From Candidatus Kryptobacter tengchongensis (lineage in GTDB: Bacteria; Bacteroidota; Ignavibacteria; Kryptoniales; Kryptoniaceae), in the NCBI GenBank assembly GCA_001485605.1, contig FAON01000013.1, forward strand, positions 1 to 64,000: 64,000 bases of DNA. The letters run 5' to 3'. The position numbers and the translations under genes were made by a program. Positions 26,230 to 34,766 of the stretch are shown one piece after another; positions within the stretch are counted from its first letter, which is position 1; every line of letters starts with the position of its first letter. The notes below the pieces were generated by a model. The model was given only the letters and a program-made list of their open reading frames with translations. It did no database searches and was not told where the DNA came from.

Positions 26230-27522
26230 TTAGCTTAAAATAACTTTTGCTTTCTTTTTATATAAAATTGCATTTGCCACTAAGTCAACAAGCCCTTTAA
26301 CTTCAACACCGAGATTGTAATAATTATTCAAATCACCAAGTTGTAATTTACAATTTTCACATGCAGCAGCAACGATTTTTGCTCCTGTTTTTCTTATCTG
26401 CTCAGCTTTTGGCTTTCCTGCTTTCATTCTTTTTTCATAATATTCAGGCAGTGCAACAAGTCCTCCACCGCCACCGCAGCAATAATTTTCTATCCCATTT
26501 GGGTTCATTTCACGAAAATCTTTAACAACAGCTTCTAAAATAACTCTCGGCTCTTTAAATATACCTCCAGTTCTCGCAAGATTACAAGAGTCATGATAAG
26601 TAACGGGCTCAGGATTAGCTTCGGGGTCAAGATTTAATTTCCCTTTTTGAATATACTCAGCAACAAGTTCAACTATGCTTCTTATCCTAAATTGGAATGT
26701 TTCCCCAAACCAATTTGGTGCATCCCACACAAGAGCAGCGCATGCATGACCACATTCAGCGATCACGACCTCTTGAACTTTTAACTTCTTAGCTTCATCA
26801 ATGATTCTTTTAGCAATTTTTCTTGCTCTTTCAACATCTCCAAGGAAAACCCCATAATTTGCAGCTTCGTAAATGCTTAAAGTCCAATCCTCCCCAACCT
26901 CGTTAAAAATCACCGCAGGCGGAATAATTGTATGTGCACCCGCAAGCCCAACATATAAAACTCTGGCGCCCTCCTTCTCAACTGGAATCGTTGCATGGGG
27001 ATTTCCTGTTAATTCCTTGAGTTCTTTTTCAAGTTCAGAAATTTGCTGGATGAACATCTCTTTAAAGATTTCCGGGTTTTCCCCTTTAGCAATAGCTGAA
27101 TCAGCAAGCATAACTAAAATTTCAGGCGCCTTCCCAGCTGCGGTTGCCATTGCTCTTATAGTACGCATAACTAAAGGCGTATCTACGCCAAGGGGACAAT
27201 TAAATGTGCATCTTCTACACAAGGTGCATTCGGAAAAAGCCATTTCAACAAGTTTATCAAATTTTCCTTCATCAAGTTCTTCGGCGTTTACAATTGATGG
27301 AAAGTGTTTCCCTAAAAAGTTATATTTTCTTCTATAAATTTTTCTCAACTGCTCTGCCCTATAAGCTGGGACATGTTCAAGTTTAGGTTCAGATACATAA
27401 TAATGACAGCTTTCAGCACAAATACCACACCTTGCACAAACTTCAAGTGCGGTTTTTAGTGGCTGATTTAACTGTTTTTCTAAAACTTCAAAAACTTTAT
27501 TAACAACACCATTATTCGCCAT
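26230..27522 (-). CDS. DsrK/HdrD-like iron-sulfur oxidoreductase subunit
   Basis: A 430-residue cytoplasmic protein. It has two [4Fe-4S] motifs, CARCGICAESCHYY (from residue 29) and CTLCRRCTFNCPLG, then a Cys-rich CCG-type domain (YHDSCNLAR, NYCCGGGGGL, and a further CENCK near the end), the plan of HdrD, DsrK and TmcB. Such proteins reduce or oxidise disulfide or persulfide substrates and exchange electrons with a membrane cytochrome b. The ATG at 27522 was chosen because GGAGG precedes it; a longer frame to 27576 exists but only adds sequence overlapping the membrane-subunit gene. The genes overlap by 11 bp. It is more DsrK-like by operon company (TusA, DsrE2), but the exact subfamily needs a tree. 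Confidence 0.85.
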   Translation of the reverse strand: MANNGVVNKVFEVLEKQLNQPLKTALEVCARCGICAESCHYYVSEPKLEHVPAYRAEQLRKIYRRKYNFLGKHFPSIVNAEELDEGKFDKLVEMAFSECTLCRRCTFNCPLGVDTPLVMRTIRAMATAAGKAPEILVMLADSAIAKGENPEIFKEMFIQQISELEKELKELTGNPHATIPVEKEGARVLYVGLAGAHTIIPPAVIFNEVGEDWTLSIYEAANYGVFLGDVERARKIAKRIIDEAKKLKVQEVVIAECGHACAALVWDAPNWFGETFQFRIRSIVELVAEYIQKGKLNLDPEANPEPVTYHDSCNLARTGGIFKEPRVILEAVVKDFREMNPNGIENYCCGGGGGLVALPEYYEKRMKAGKPKAEQIRKTGAKIVAAACENCKLQLGDLNNYYNLGVEVKGLVDLVANAILYKKKAKVILS

Positions 27523-28156
27523 AAAGCACCTCCGTATATTTGTGAACAATTCCACGACGACCAAGATGAATCCCAAAGAAAAATCGTGAGAAAAAGAAAT
27601 AAAGACAATGTTTTATCTTCCCAACGGGCGCATAAAAAAACGTAAGACCAGAAGTAAAATACATTAAAGACGAAAATTTTGAATTCACAAGCGAAAGAGC
27701 TACAAAAGTGAGAAACAAACTAACAAGTAAAACTGATATAAAATCATCAACCGTGCTTATTTTACGAAGATTTTTTTCAAAAATCCGCATAAAAATTCCA
27801 CTAAATCCCATAATTGCACCAAGCCCAACTATTATCGCAAATAACTTTACAAACGATGAATTTATGTTAACCCTCACAAGATTTAAAATCAAAACTGCTA
27901 TCCCAATAAATATACCTATATGAAAAATAACACCTCTTAAATATGCAATCCAATGTTTCCTCGTGCTTTCCTTTACCCACGGCATCATTCCAATAGTAAA
28001 AGAATAAATCACTCCAATCTTATAAGAACCTTTTGGTCTTGCGAAATCGGCAGGAAATCTAAGCTGTTTTGTTTTATAGTAATGGTATATCAGCCCACCA
28101 CCAAAGAAAATAAGCGATGTAACGGCTACAAGCTTTGAAAAATCAAACCAGCTCAT
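27512..28156 (-). CDS. DsrM/HdrE/NarI-like membrane cytochrome b subunit
   Basis: A 214-residue membrane protein with about five hydrophobic helices (from residues ~6, ~78, ~107, ~137 and ~160). The segment KHWIAYLRGVIFHIGIFIGI and later His (KIKHCLYFFFSRFFFGIHLG) fit the two-haem cytochrome b fold of NarI/DsrM/HdrE. It would exchange electrons between the menaquinone pool and the iron-sulfur subunit encoded next. GGAGG stands seven bases before the ATG. It follows tusA by 16 bp. Confidence 0.8.
   Translation of the reverse strand: MSWFDFSKLVAVTSLIFFGGGLIYHYYKTKQLRFPADFARPKGSYKIGVIYSFTIGMMPWVKESTRKHWIAYLRGVIFHIGIFIGIAVLILNLVRVNINSSFVKLFAIIVGLGAIMGFSGIFMRIFEKNLRKISTVDDFISVLLVSLFLTFVALSLVNSKFSSLMYFTSGLTFFYAPVGKIKHCLYFFFSRFFFGIHLGRRGIVHKYTEVLYGE
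27529..27533 (-). promoter_or_regulatory. Shine-Dalgarno site that sets the DsrK/HdrD-like start
   Basis: GGAGG six bases before ATG 27522, inside the last codons of the membrane-subunit gene. It favours the 430-residue product over the longer frame. Confidence 0.65.
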
Positions 28157-28172
28157 AAATTGACCTCCCGAG

Positions 28173-28415
28173 TTATTTTACTTTCTTAATCATGAATCTG
28201 TATTCCTTTCCTTGCTGTTCAATTGAAATCAATTCTTGTCCACTTGCCTTCGCCCATGCTGGAACATCAGCCATCACTCCAGGGTCTGTTGCAACTCCCT
28301 CTATAATTGCCCCAACAGGTAAATCTTTTATTGCTTGTGATAGTTTTACTATTGGCAATGGACATAACAGCCCTTTAAGGTCGAGGAAAAGATCAGCTTT
28401 CAATTGCTCTGCCAT
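28173..28415 (-). CDS. tusA: TusA-family sulfur carrier protein
   Basis: An 80-residue sulfurtransferase with the active-site Cys18-Pro-x-Pro motif (LDLKGLLCPLPIVKLSQAI) and the C-terminal GQELISIEQQ-type strand. TusA proteins carry sulfane sulfur as a Cys persulfide and pass it to acceptors; in dissimilatory sulfur metabolism they work with DsrE-type proteins. Position between a DsrE2-like gene (20 bp upstream) and the DsrMK/HdrED-like genes (16 bp downstream) points to a role in redox sulfur trafficking rather than tRNA thiolation. AAGGAAG precedes the ATG. Confidence 0.93.
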   Translation of the reverse strand: MAEQLKADLFLDLKGLLCPLPIVKLSQAIKDLPVGAIIEGVATDPGVMADVPAWAKASGQELISIEQQGKEYRFMIKKVK

Positions 28416-28435
28416 TTTTACTTCCTTATTTGTTT

Positions 28436-28906
28436 TTAAATAAACAATGTAATTTTTGAATTTCTCGCTTCTTCAAGAAATGCTGCAACTCCAACAGGTT
28501 GGGAAACCTGAGGTATCAGTTTATCTTGCGTTAATTCCATAACTTCCATACTCATCTGGCATGGAACGAGTTTAACCCCAAGTTCAATAGCCATATCACG
28601 AAGTTGATTTAACATAGCAACATTTTTAGCCTTCATCATCTTCTTAAACATCCATCTCCCTATCCCACCGAAATTCATTTTACTTGGTCCAACCCCATTT
28701 ATATCTTTAAGCATAAAACCAAGCAATTTACCAAAAAAGCTTTTTCCAGTTTTTTCAGATTTTTTAATTGCTTGAAGTCCCCAAAATGTAAAGAACATTG
28801 TAACTTCCATTCCTGTGGCTGCTGCTCCAGTTGCAATAATGAATGCAGCCATCAACTTATCCATATCACCGCTGAAAACCACCATTGAAAGCTTGTTTTG
28901 TTCCAT
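28436..28906 (-). CDS. DsrE2-like (DsrE/DsrF-superfamily) sulfur-trafficking protein
   Basis: A 156-residue protein with the DsrE-superfamily start MVVFSGDMDKLMAAFIIATG and the family-typical GMEVTMFFTFWG. The single Cys116 lies in KLVPCQMSMEVMEL, the position of the conserved DsrE2 Cys. Hydrophobic stretches are short, so it is soluble or membrane-attached. Members transfer persulfide sulfur with TusA. It is the first gene after the regulator, 21 bp downstream. Confidence 0.88.
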   Translation of the reverse strand: MEQNKLSMVVFSGDMDKLMAAFIIATGAAATGMEVTMFFTFWGLQAIKKSEKTGKSFFGKLLGFMLKDINGVGPSKMNFGGIGRWMFKKMMKAKNVAMLNQLRDMAIELGVKLVPCQMSMEVMELTQDKLIPQVSQPVGVAAFLEEARNSKITLFI

Positions 28907-28927
28907 TTTTACAGAAAAATTTTATTT

Positions 28928-29383
28928 TTAAATTGAGACATTCTCTATATATCTTTTTAAAAGTTCCTTTAATTCATCGCAACTCTTAATGGAATTGTAC
29001 ACTGGACATTCCCTGCACTCATTTGTCGCGCAATCACCCTTTAGCTGTTCTTTGTGGAGCCAACACGGCTTTTCATAATCAACATACGCAGGGCAACTTA
29101 ATTTAATTTCATCCTCACAACCCTTGATCTCCCAGCAAGGAATTAAGGCTAACAATCTTCTTATTCCAGCTATGCTTATCTTTTTCTCGTTTATTGTTTT
29201 CTTTATACACTCAATTCTTTCCATATCCCGCATGCTAAACAACCTATGTCCGCTTTCTTTCTTATATGGTATTATCAAGCCTTCTCTTTCATATAATCTT
29301 ATTGTATGCTCTGAAATACCAAGTTTGCGTGCAACAATACCAATTGGAAACACAGGTTCATTTTCATCTACTGCTTTCATCAA
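28928..29383 (-). CDS. MerR-family regulator with Cys-rich two-CW-type C-terminal domain
   Basis: A 151-residue DNA-binding protein. Residues ~12-70 form a MerR winged helix (IGIVARKLGISEHTIRLYER, GHRLFSMRDMERI). The C-terminal half has eight Cys (83, 89, 97, 107, 118, 123, 126, 135) in the pattern CWxxxGC...CPAY...CW...C..CxxCPVY, like the two-CW domain. These could bind a metal, an iron-sulfur cluster or react with sulfur or oxidants. As first gene of the tusA/dsrE2/DsrMK-like operon it probably controls it according to redox or sulfur state; that is inference. It belongs to the HspR/DNA-binding group by helix sequence (ExxRLYExxGL). Confidence 0.85.
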   Translation of the reverse strand: MMKAVDENEPVFPIGIVARKLGISEHTIRLYEREGLIIPYKKESGHRLFSMRDMERIECIKKTINEKKISIAGIRRLLALIPCWEIKGCEDEIKLSCPAYVDYEKPCWLHKEQLKGDCATNECRECPVYNSIKSCDELKELLKRYIENVSI

Positions 29384-29406
29384 AAATCTGTGCTTTTAAT
29401 TCTAGA

Positions 29407-29432
29407 AAATCTAAACCTATAAATATAGATTT
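29407..29432 (-). promoter_or_regulatory. Candidate operator upstream of the MerR-family gene
   Basis: AAATCTA (29407-29413) and TAGATTT (29426-29432) form a 7-bp inverted repeat with a 12-base spacer, 24 bases upstream of the MerR-type ATG; TTCTAGAA next to it is also palindromic. MerR-type regulators bind such dyads in their own promoters. I could not place convincing -10/-35 boxes around it, so this is tentative. Confidence 0.3.
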
Positions 29433-29546
29433 CAAACAATATGCCAGAACAAAATTTATTGAAAAATAATCAAAATGGGTTCATCTTACGGGATTAAAAT
29501 GTGGAATTAATTGACATGGGGTTAAAAAGGGGTGGCAAATATAGAC

Positions 29547-29577
29547 AAAAAAAGCCTGGGTTGGGAACCCAGGCTTT
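29547..29577 (-). terminator. Rho-independent terminator of the T9SS cargo gene
   Basis: On the minus strand AAAGCCTGGGTT-CCC-AACCCAGGCTTT is a near-perfect stem followed by TTTTTTG. It lies about 20 bases after the stop of the 29596 gene and insulates the MerR operon. Confidence 0.85.
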
Positions 29578-29595
29578 GTTTCTAAAATCAGTAAT

Positions 29596-32186
29596 TTATT
29601 TAATTAGCAACATCTTATTTTTTAGAACTTTACTTCCAGCTTTCAAAATGTAGAAGTATGTTCCTGACGCGTAATTGCTGCCGTCAAATTGGACAACATA
29701 ATGCCCAGCTCTCATATATTGATTAACAAGTGTTGCAACCTTTTGACCAATGATGTTGTAAACCACGAGTTCAACTTGGGTATCTTCAGGTAAGCCAAAC
29801 TTTATCGTCGTGATCGGGTTAAATGGATTTGGATAATTCTGGCTCAAATAATAATCAGTTGGAATTCCATTATCAACAGCTTCAACAGATGTTGGTTTTG
29901 AAAGATTCAATCGGTAAACAGCTGACTTGACGGATGGTGATTTTTTATCTGTAACCTCAACTCTCCAATATAAAACTAAAGTTGTATCACCAGTTGGGAA
30001 TAATGGGAACAAATCAGCACCTCTTACATATTTTACAGTATCAGTCAAGGTATCAACCATTACAGTACTTGTTGATGTAAAGTTTTTATCTTTCGCAATC
30101 TTGAAGATATAAATTAATGTATCTTCGGGAATGTTTCCATCTATTGCTTTATTCCATACGAACCTTACAGTATCTGTTGAAAGGATATGGACAAATGCGC
30201 TATCTTCAGGCGAAACAAGCGTTGCTGCACTCGGTGGTAAATTTACACTTATAAAGTCAGATGCATAATATCTTGGTGATAGTTGATATCCACCTGTATA
30301 AACTGTCGATCCAGCAGTATATTGTGTCGCAATCCCGATGATACTTACAGGATACTGGGGTTCAGGCTGACCATCAATATCAGTATCACGATCAATTCTC
30401 ACTGTTAATGTCTCTGTTTTAGCATAAGATGTGAAGATCATATTAGCATCTGAGCCACTAGCTGGCCATGCTGGTGAAGTTGAAGACTTCCAAAGTGAAT
30501 CAAGCCGAACAAGCTGTCCTTCATAGGCTTCAAAATTAGCAAGGAACTCAGCGACGGTTAGCTTCTTTGGAGCTGGCAAAGGATGATTTTTCCAAAGAAC
30601 CTTTATTGATGTTGTATCAGCTGTTAAAGGAATTATCTCGGTTAAACCTCTAAAGATCTCAATTTGACCTATGACCATAATATAATCACCAAGATCAAAA
30701 TTCAATACAACATTTGCCTTATAAACATTTAACCCAGCAGTTTCATCTTGGATATAGTATGATGTATGAGACGGCAATGTGAAATTTGGAGAGGTGACAA
30801 CACCATAAACCAAGAGCGTATCACCCGATGCTTTGTAATCAGGGATATAATCTCCATTTTCGTCTTTTCTTGCCTCAGCAAGCGTTACTAATTTAGCAGC
30901 TTTCCCTTGAGCTGTAACGACAAGTGGTTCTGGAGCCTTTGTGGTAAATGAGTTAGGTCCAGATGGCGGGGAATACATCCTTAACCATTCGGCTGATGGA
31001 TTAGCATAATAGATATTGCCAACTACATCAACTGCTATAGCATGACTTCCAGATGTACTTGTACTTGGAACAAACAGCTTTTCAAATGACGGTGGATTTG
31101 CAAAAACTACCTTAAAAACTCCACCATTTGCTCCTCTAACTCTTGCATAAAGTATATCATCTGAATTTGTGTTTGGATCAGTCCCTGAATAAATCACAAT
31201 GTGAGTTACATTATCTGGCAATTCAACCGAATCAATAACACTAAGAGATGTTCCTGCCCATTTAAATTTATAAATTTTCTTGTATGATGTTGAGCTTACA
31301 CCACCAGCCACAAAAACATAACCAGAATCATCAATGGCAATATCTCTAAAATATCCAACACCATCAAGTGAATCCTTTGACAATATCTCATGTCCTAATT
31401 TACCTATTCTGTATACATACTTATCACCAGATACAAAAATAACGGTATCCAAAACATTTATTCCTCTCGGCGAAAAAGGCAGTGAAAATGAATCAACCAA
31501 AGAAACATCTTCGTAAACTCTTATCTGTTTAAGACTAAAATAAGTGGTATAAGTTCTCCCATCTTTTGCTATTACTAAATGCCATGGGTCAAAATCGGAG
31601 TTAACAAATGTAGCGGAGCGATCAAATTCCCCAACAAGTGTTCCATAAGCATTGACCTTTATCATACGGTTATATTGATAGCTGGTTGTTGATTCAGTCA
31701 TATACAAAAATCCGAAATTTCTACTATTTGGATCCTTATTTACATCAATATCCCTATTACTTAATCCAATTCCAGGAGCTGTATATACGGGATTTTCCCA
31801 AACCTGAGTCCATGCTGAATATCCACCAAGTTGTTGTGCTTTAATTTCAACGATATAGTTTCCAATTGGTCCTGGGATGCCGTAGTCAACTGTTCCATCC
31901 CAGTAAACGCTATGATCTCCAGGTATTAGATTGTAAACAGTTATAGTTTTTGAGTAGGTCGTTGTAACCTCATGATAAATTTTTACTTCAACCACTGTTG
32001 CTGAATCATTTAGCGTGAACTAAATTCTAACTCCTGTTTTATCAGCAAAACTTCCATCAAAAGGAGTTTTGCCATCTGGATTTGTAAATCTGATGTTGCT
32101 TGCATATACATTTGCAAGCGCTTGATAAATTGGAAAAGAAGTTAGAATTAATAAAAAGATGAAAAAATAGTTAATTTACGCAACAT
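29596..32186 (-). pseudogene. Large T9SS cargo protein gene broken near its 5' end (frameshift and nonsense codon)
   Basis: Most of the gene is intact: an open frame from 31995 of 799 residues contains a FlgD-like Ig segment (YNLIPGDHSVYWDG), a beta-propeller-like region, an OB-like domain (YIQDETAGLNVYKANVVLNF), an Ig-like region, and a T9SS sorting domain (LSQNYPNPFNPITTIKFGLP...KNKMLLIK). Upstream, ATG 32186 has AAGGAGG before it and begins a signal peptide, MLRKLTIF, but shifts frame at a T6 tract (32162-32167). Adding one T restores FIFLLILTSFPIYQALANVY and runs to TAG at 32020-32022 (VRI*FTLNDSATVVEV). One indel and one stop therefore separate export signal and body. It could be a real pseudogene, a phase-variable gene, or assembly error. 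Confidence 0.8.
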
Positions 32187-32282
32187 AATTACGCCTCCTT
32201 TTTGTTTTTGAGTTCACCAAAATATAAAACAGTTTAAATTTAAAGTCAAGAACAAATTTGCAAAATTTTAAATGATATAAAA

Positions 32283-33932
32283 TTACATTCTTTCAGGTCT
32301 TGAAATGCCTAGGATTTTCAATCCATTTGCAATAACGATTTTAGCTGCAAGACACAATGAAAGACGTGAAAGAGTGAGATTTTCGTCATTACTCACGACC
32401 CTATGCCTGTGATAAAATCTATGAAATGTCTCAGCGACATCGTTAAGATAATTTATAATCTTCAATGGCTCAAGCGTTAAATAAGCAATCTCAATCACCT
32501 CCGGGAATGAACTTAACAATTTCGCAAGCTCAATCTCCTCTTTCTCAACAAGAAGATCAAAATTTGCGCGATCTATTTCTTCAATCTTAATCCCAGAATC
32601 CTTTGCAAATCTTAAAATACTCGCTATCCTTGCATGAGCATATTGAAGATAATAAACAGGATTTTCTTCTGATTGCTTCTTTGCAAGATTCAAATCAAAA
32701 TTTAAATGTGCATCTCTGCTCCTATTTAAAAAGAAAAATCTCACAACATCTGGTCCGACTTCGTCAATTAATTCATCAAGCGTTACATAATTTGCCCTTC
32801 TCGTTGACATCTTAACAACTTCACCATCTCTTACCAGGGTCACGAATTGATATATCAATACCTTAATTTTTGAAACATCATATCCAAGCACCTCAAGCGC
32901 CCTTAGAACATCTGGATACTCAGCAATGTGGTCCGCACCAAAAATATCAATTATTAAATCAAATCCCCTTTTAAATTTTTCAATGTGATAAGCTATGTCT
33001 GGTAACCTATATGTCGGCTCGCCGGTGCTTTTGACAAGCACTTTATCCTGCTCCCCTCCGACCTTCGTAGCCATAAACCATTTCGCCCCATCTTTCTCAT
33101 AAACATAACCAAGTTTTTCAAGCTCCGAAATAACATCCCATATTTTCTTCTCGTAAAGCCAATCCTCATTGTAAAAAACATCAAACTCTATCCCCAACCT
33201 TTTTAAAGTTTTCTTTATGTCGTCAAAAATAACTTTCTCAGCTTTCTCTTTGAAAATTTTCAAATCAACTTCATTCCTTAGTGAATCACCATATTCATCA
33301 ATTAACAACTTTGCAATGTCCTTTATATAATCCCCTTGATAATACTCATCCGGATAATCAATTTTTTCCCCAAGTAATTCAAGATAGCGAAGCCGAACTG
33401 AATCCGCAAGGACTCTCATTTGCCTTCCTGCATTGTTGAAATAATATTCACGGGTGACCTCAAATCCAACCCATTCAAGTATGTTTGCAATTGTATCTCC
33501 AAGCACCGCATTTCTCCCATGCCCAACGGTAAGAGGTCCAGTTGGATTTGCACTTACAAATTCAACATTTGCTTTTTTCCCATTTCCTATATTTATTCTT
33601 CCATAATTTTCACCTTGATTTAAAATCCCCCTAATCTGTTGTATGAAAAACTTCGGAGTAAGCTTAAAATTTATAAAGCCTGGTCCAGCGACCTCAACCC
33701 TTTCAATATACTCGGGCTCTATCTCAAGGCTTGACAATATCTCAGAAGCGATCTCCTTCGGATTTCTACCAATCTTTTTTGCCAAGAGCATCGCAATGTT
33801 TGTAGCAAAGTCACCAAAGATTTCATTTTTTGGCTTATCAAATACAATTTCAATTCCATCAAGTTTAACTCCAATTTTCTGCAATGCTGATTTAACTTTT
33901 TCTTTCAGGTATTCCTTCGCTGATTGAGGCAT
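32283..33932 (-). CDS. argS: Arginyl-tRNA synthetase
   Basis: Charges tRNA-Arg. The 549-residue class I synthetase has the N-terminal Add-1 domain, the HIGH-type site ANPTGPLTVGHGRNAVLGD, the KMSK-type VVKMSTRRANYVTLDEL, and the C-terminal DALR anticodon domain ending in GLKILGISRPERM. Its start overlaps the end of rsfS by 41 bp. It is the last gene of a four-gene run. Confidence 0.97.
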   Translation of the reverse strand: MPQSAKEYLKEKVKSALQKIGVKLDGIEIVFDKPKNEIFGDFATNIAMLLAKKIGRNPKEIASEILSSLEIEPEYIERVEVAGPGFINFKLTPKFFIQQIRGILNQGENYGRINIGNGKKANVEFVSANPTGPLTVGHGRNAVLGDTIANILEWVGFEVTREYYFNNAGRQMRVLADSVRLRYLELLGEKIDYPDEYYQGDYIKDIAKLLIDEYGDSLRNEVDLKIFKEKAEKVIFDDIKKTLKRLGIEFDVFYNEDWLYEKKIWDVISELEKLGYVYEKDGAKWFMATKVGGEQDKVLVKSTGEPTYRLPDIAYHIEKFKRGFDLIIDIFGADHIAEYPDVLRALEVLGYDVSKIKVLIYQFVTLVRDGEVVKMSTRRANYVTLDELIDEVGPDVVRFFFLNRSRDAHLNFDLNLAKKQSEENPVYYLQYAHARIASILRFAKDSGIKIEEIDRANFDLLVEKEEIELAKLLSSFPEVIEIAYLTLEPLKIINYLNDVAETFHRFYHRHRVVSNDENLTLSRLSLCLAAKIVIANGLKILGISRPERM

Positions 33933-34317
33933 CTTTTTTACGTTTTCTGCTTTTTGTTTTTGGCTTTACACTATCTTCTGTTATGTACTCAAATTTAGCA
34001 TCCCCCCAAAATCTTTCAAGCCCGTAAAATTCCCTCGCTGGCTTTAGAAATGCATGAACAACAACATCAACATAATCAATTAAAACCCACGACAAATTTG
34101 TATATCCCTCAATATGCCAGGCTTTAACTCCCTTTTTCTCAAGTTCCTCAACTATGTGATCAACTATTGCTTTCAACTGAACTGATGATTCTGCTGAACA
34201 TATTACAAAAAAGTCTGTAACTGATGTTAACTTCCTCACATCCATGATCACGATATCCTCCGCCTTCTTTTCAAGAGCAAGTTGTGCTGCTTTCTTTGCG
34301 AGAGTTTTTGGCCTCAA
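33892..34317 (-). CDS. rsfS: Ribosomal silencing factor RsfS
   Basis: RsfS binds ribosomal protein L14 and blocks subunit joining in starvation. The 141-residue protein carries the family motifs DIVIMDVRKLTSVTDFFVIC, WHIEGYTNLSWVLIDYVDVV and VHAFLKPAREFYGLERFW. It is longer than the usual ~110-120 residues because of a basic tail (KPKTKSRKRKKD...) that overlaps argS in another frame. It overlaps the upstream LytR_C gene by four bases, in the order often seen in this phylum. Confidence 0.95.
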   Translation of the reverse strand: MRPKTLAKKAAQLALEKKAEDIVIMDVRKLTSVTDFFVICSAESSVQLKAIVDHIVEELEKKGVKAWHIEGYTNLSWVLIDYVDVVVHAFLKPAREFYGLERFWGDAKFEYITEDSVKPKTKSRKRKKDASISEGIPERKS

Positions 34318-34766
34318 AAATTTTCCTCACCTTTGTTTTTAAACGGTTTTAACATGATATAATCCTTGCCTATGACAACCGTGAATTCATTATAATAATT
34401 TGATTTCGCTCTTAAAATTTTATTTTCACTTATACCAAGCACCTTTGCAATTAACTTTGCAGTATCTGGCTTTCCAACATGGTCAACGATAAAACTTTCA
34501 TTTACAATAGCGCCATAGTTTCCATAATCAATCACATCAAAACCTTTGGTTCTCAAATACTGTGTTATTTGAAAAGCAACATCTTCTACTCCACAACCAT
34601 TTAAAACATCAATTTGATAAGATGGATTTTGAACAGTTATCTCCTCTTCATCTGAAAATTTATAATCCACATTTAAAATTTTCAAAACTCCAAAAACAAC
34701 AGCCACCACAAAAATTAAACCAAAAGCAATAAATAGAACTCTATTATTTTGCCTTTTATTTTTCAT
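34314..34766 (-). CDS. Membrane-anchored LytR C-terminal-domain protein
   Basis: A 150-residue protein with an N-terminal transmembrane anchor (residues ~10-28) and an extracytoplasmic LytR_C domain (YQIDVLNGCGVEDVAFQITQ, LRTKGFDVIDYGNY, FTVVIGKDYIMLKPF). It lacks the catalytic LCP domain. LytR_C-only proteins next to rsfS are common, and their function in the envelope is not established. It overlaps both neighbours by four bases. Confidence 0.85.
   Translation of the reverse strand: MKNKRQNNRVLFIAFGLIFVVAVVFGVLKILNVDYKFSDEEEITVQNPSYQIDVLNGCGVEDVAFQITQYLRTKGFDVIDYGNYGAIVNESFIVDHVGKPDTAKLIAKVLGISENKILRAKSNYYNEFTVVIGKDYIMLKPFKNKGEENF

Noticed and set aside
27523-27576. 18-residue N-terminal extension of the DsrK/HdrD-like protein
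   Set aside because: The GGAGG site points to ATG 27522, and the extension would lie wholly within the membrane-subunit gene.
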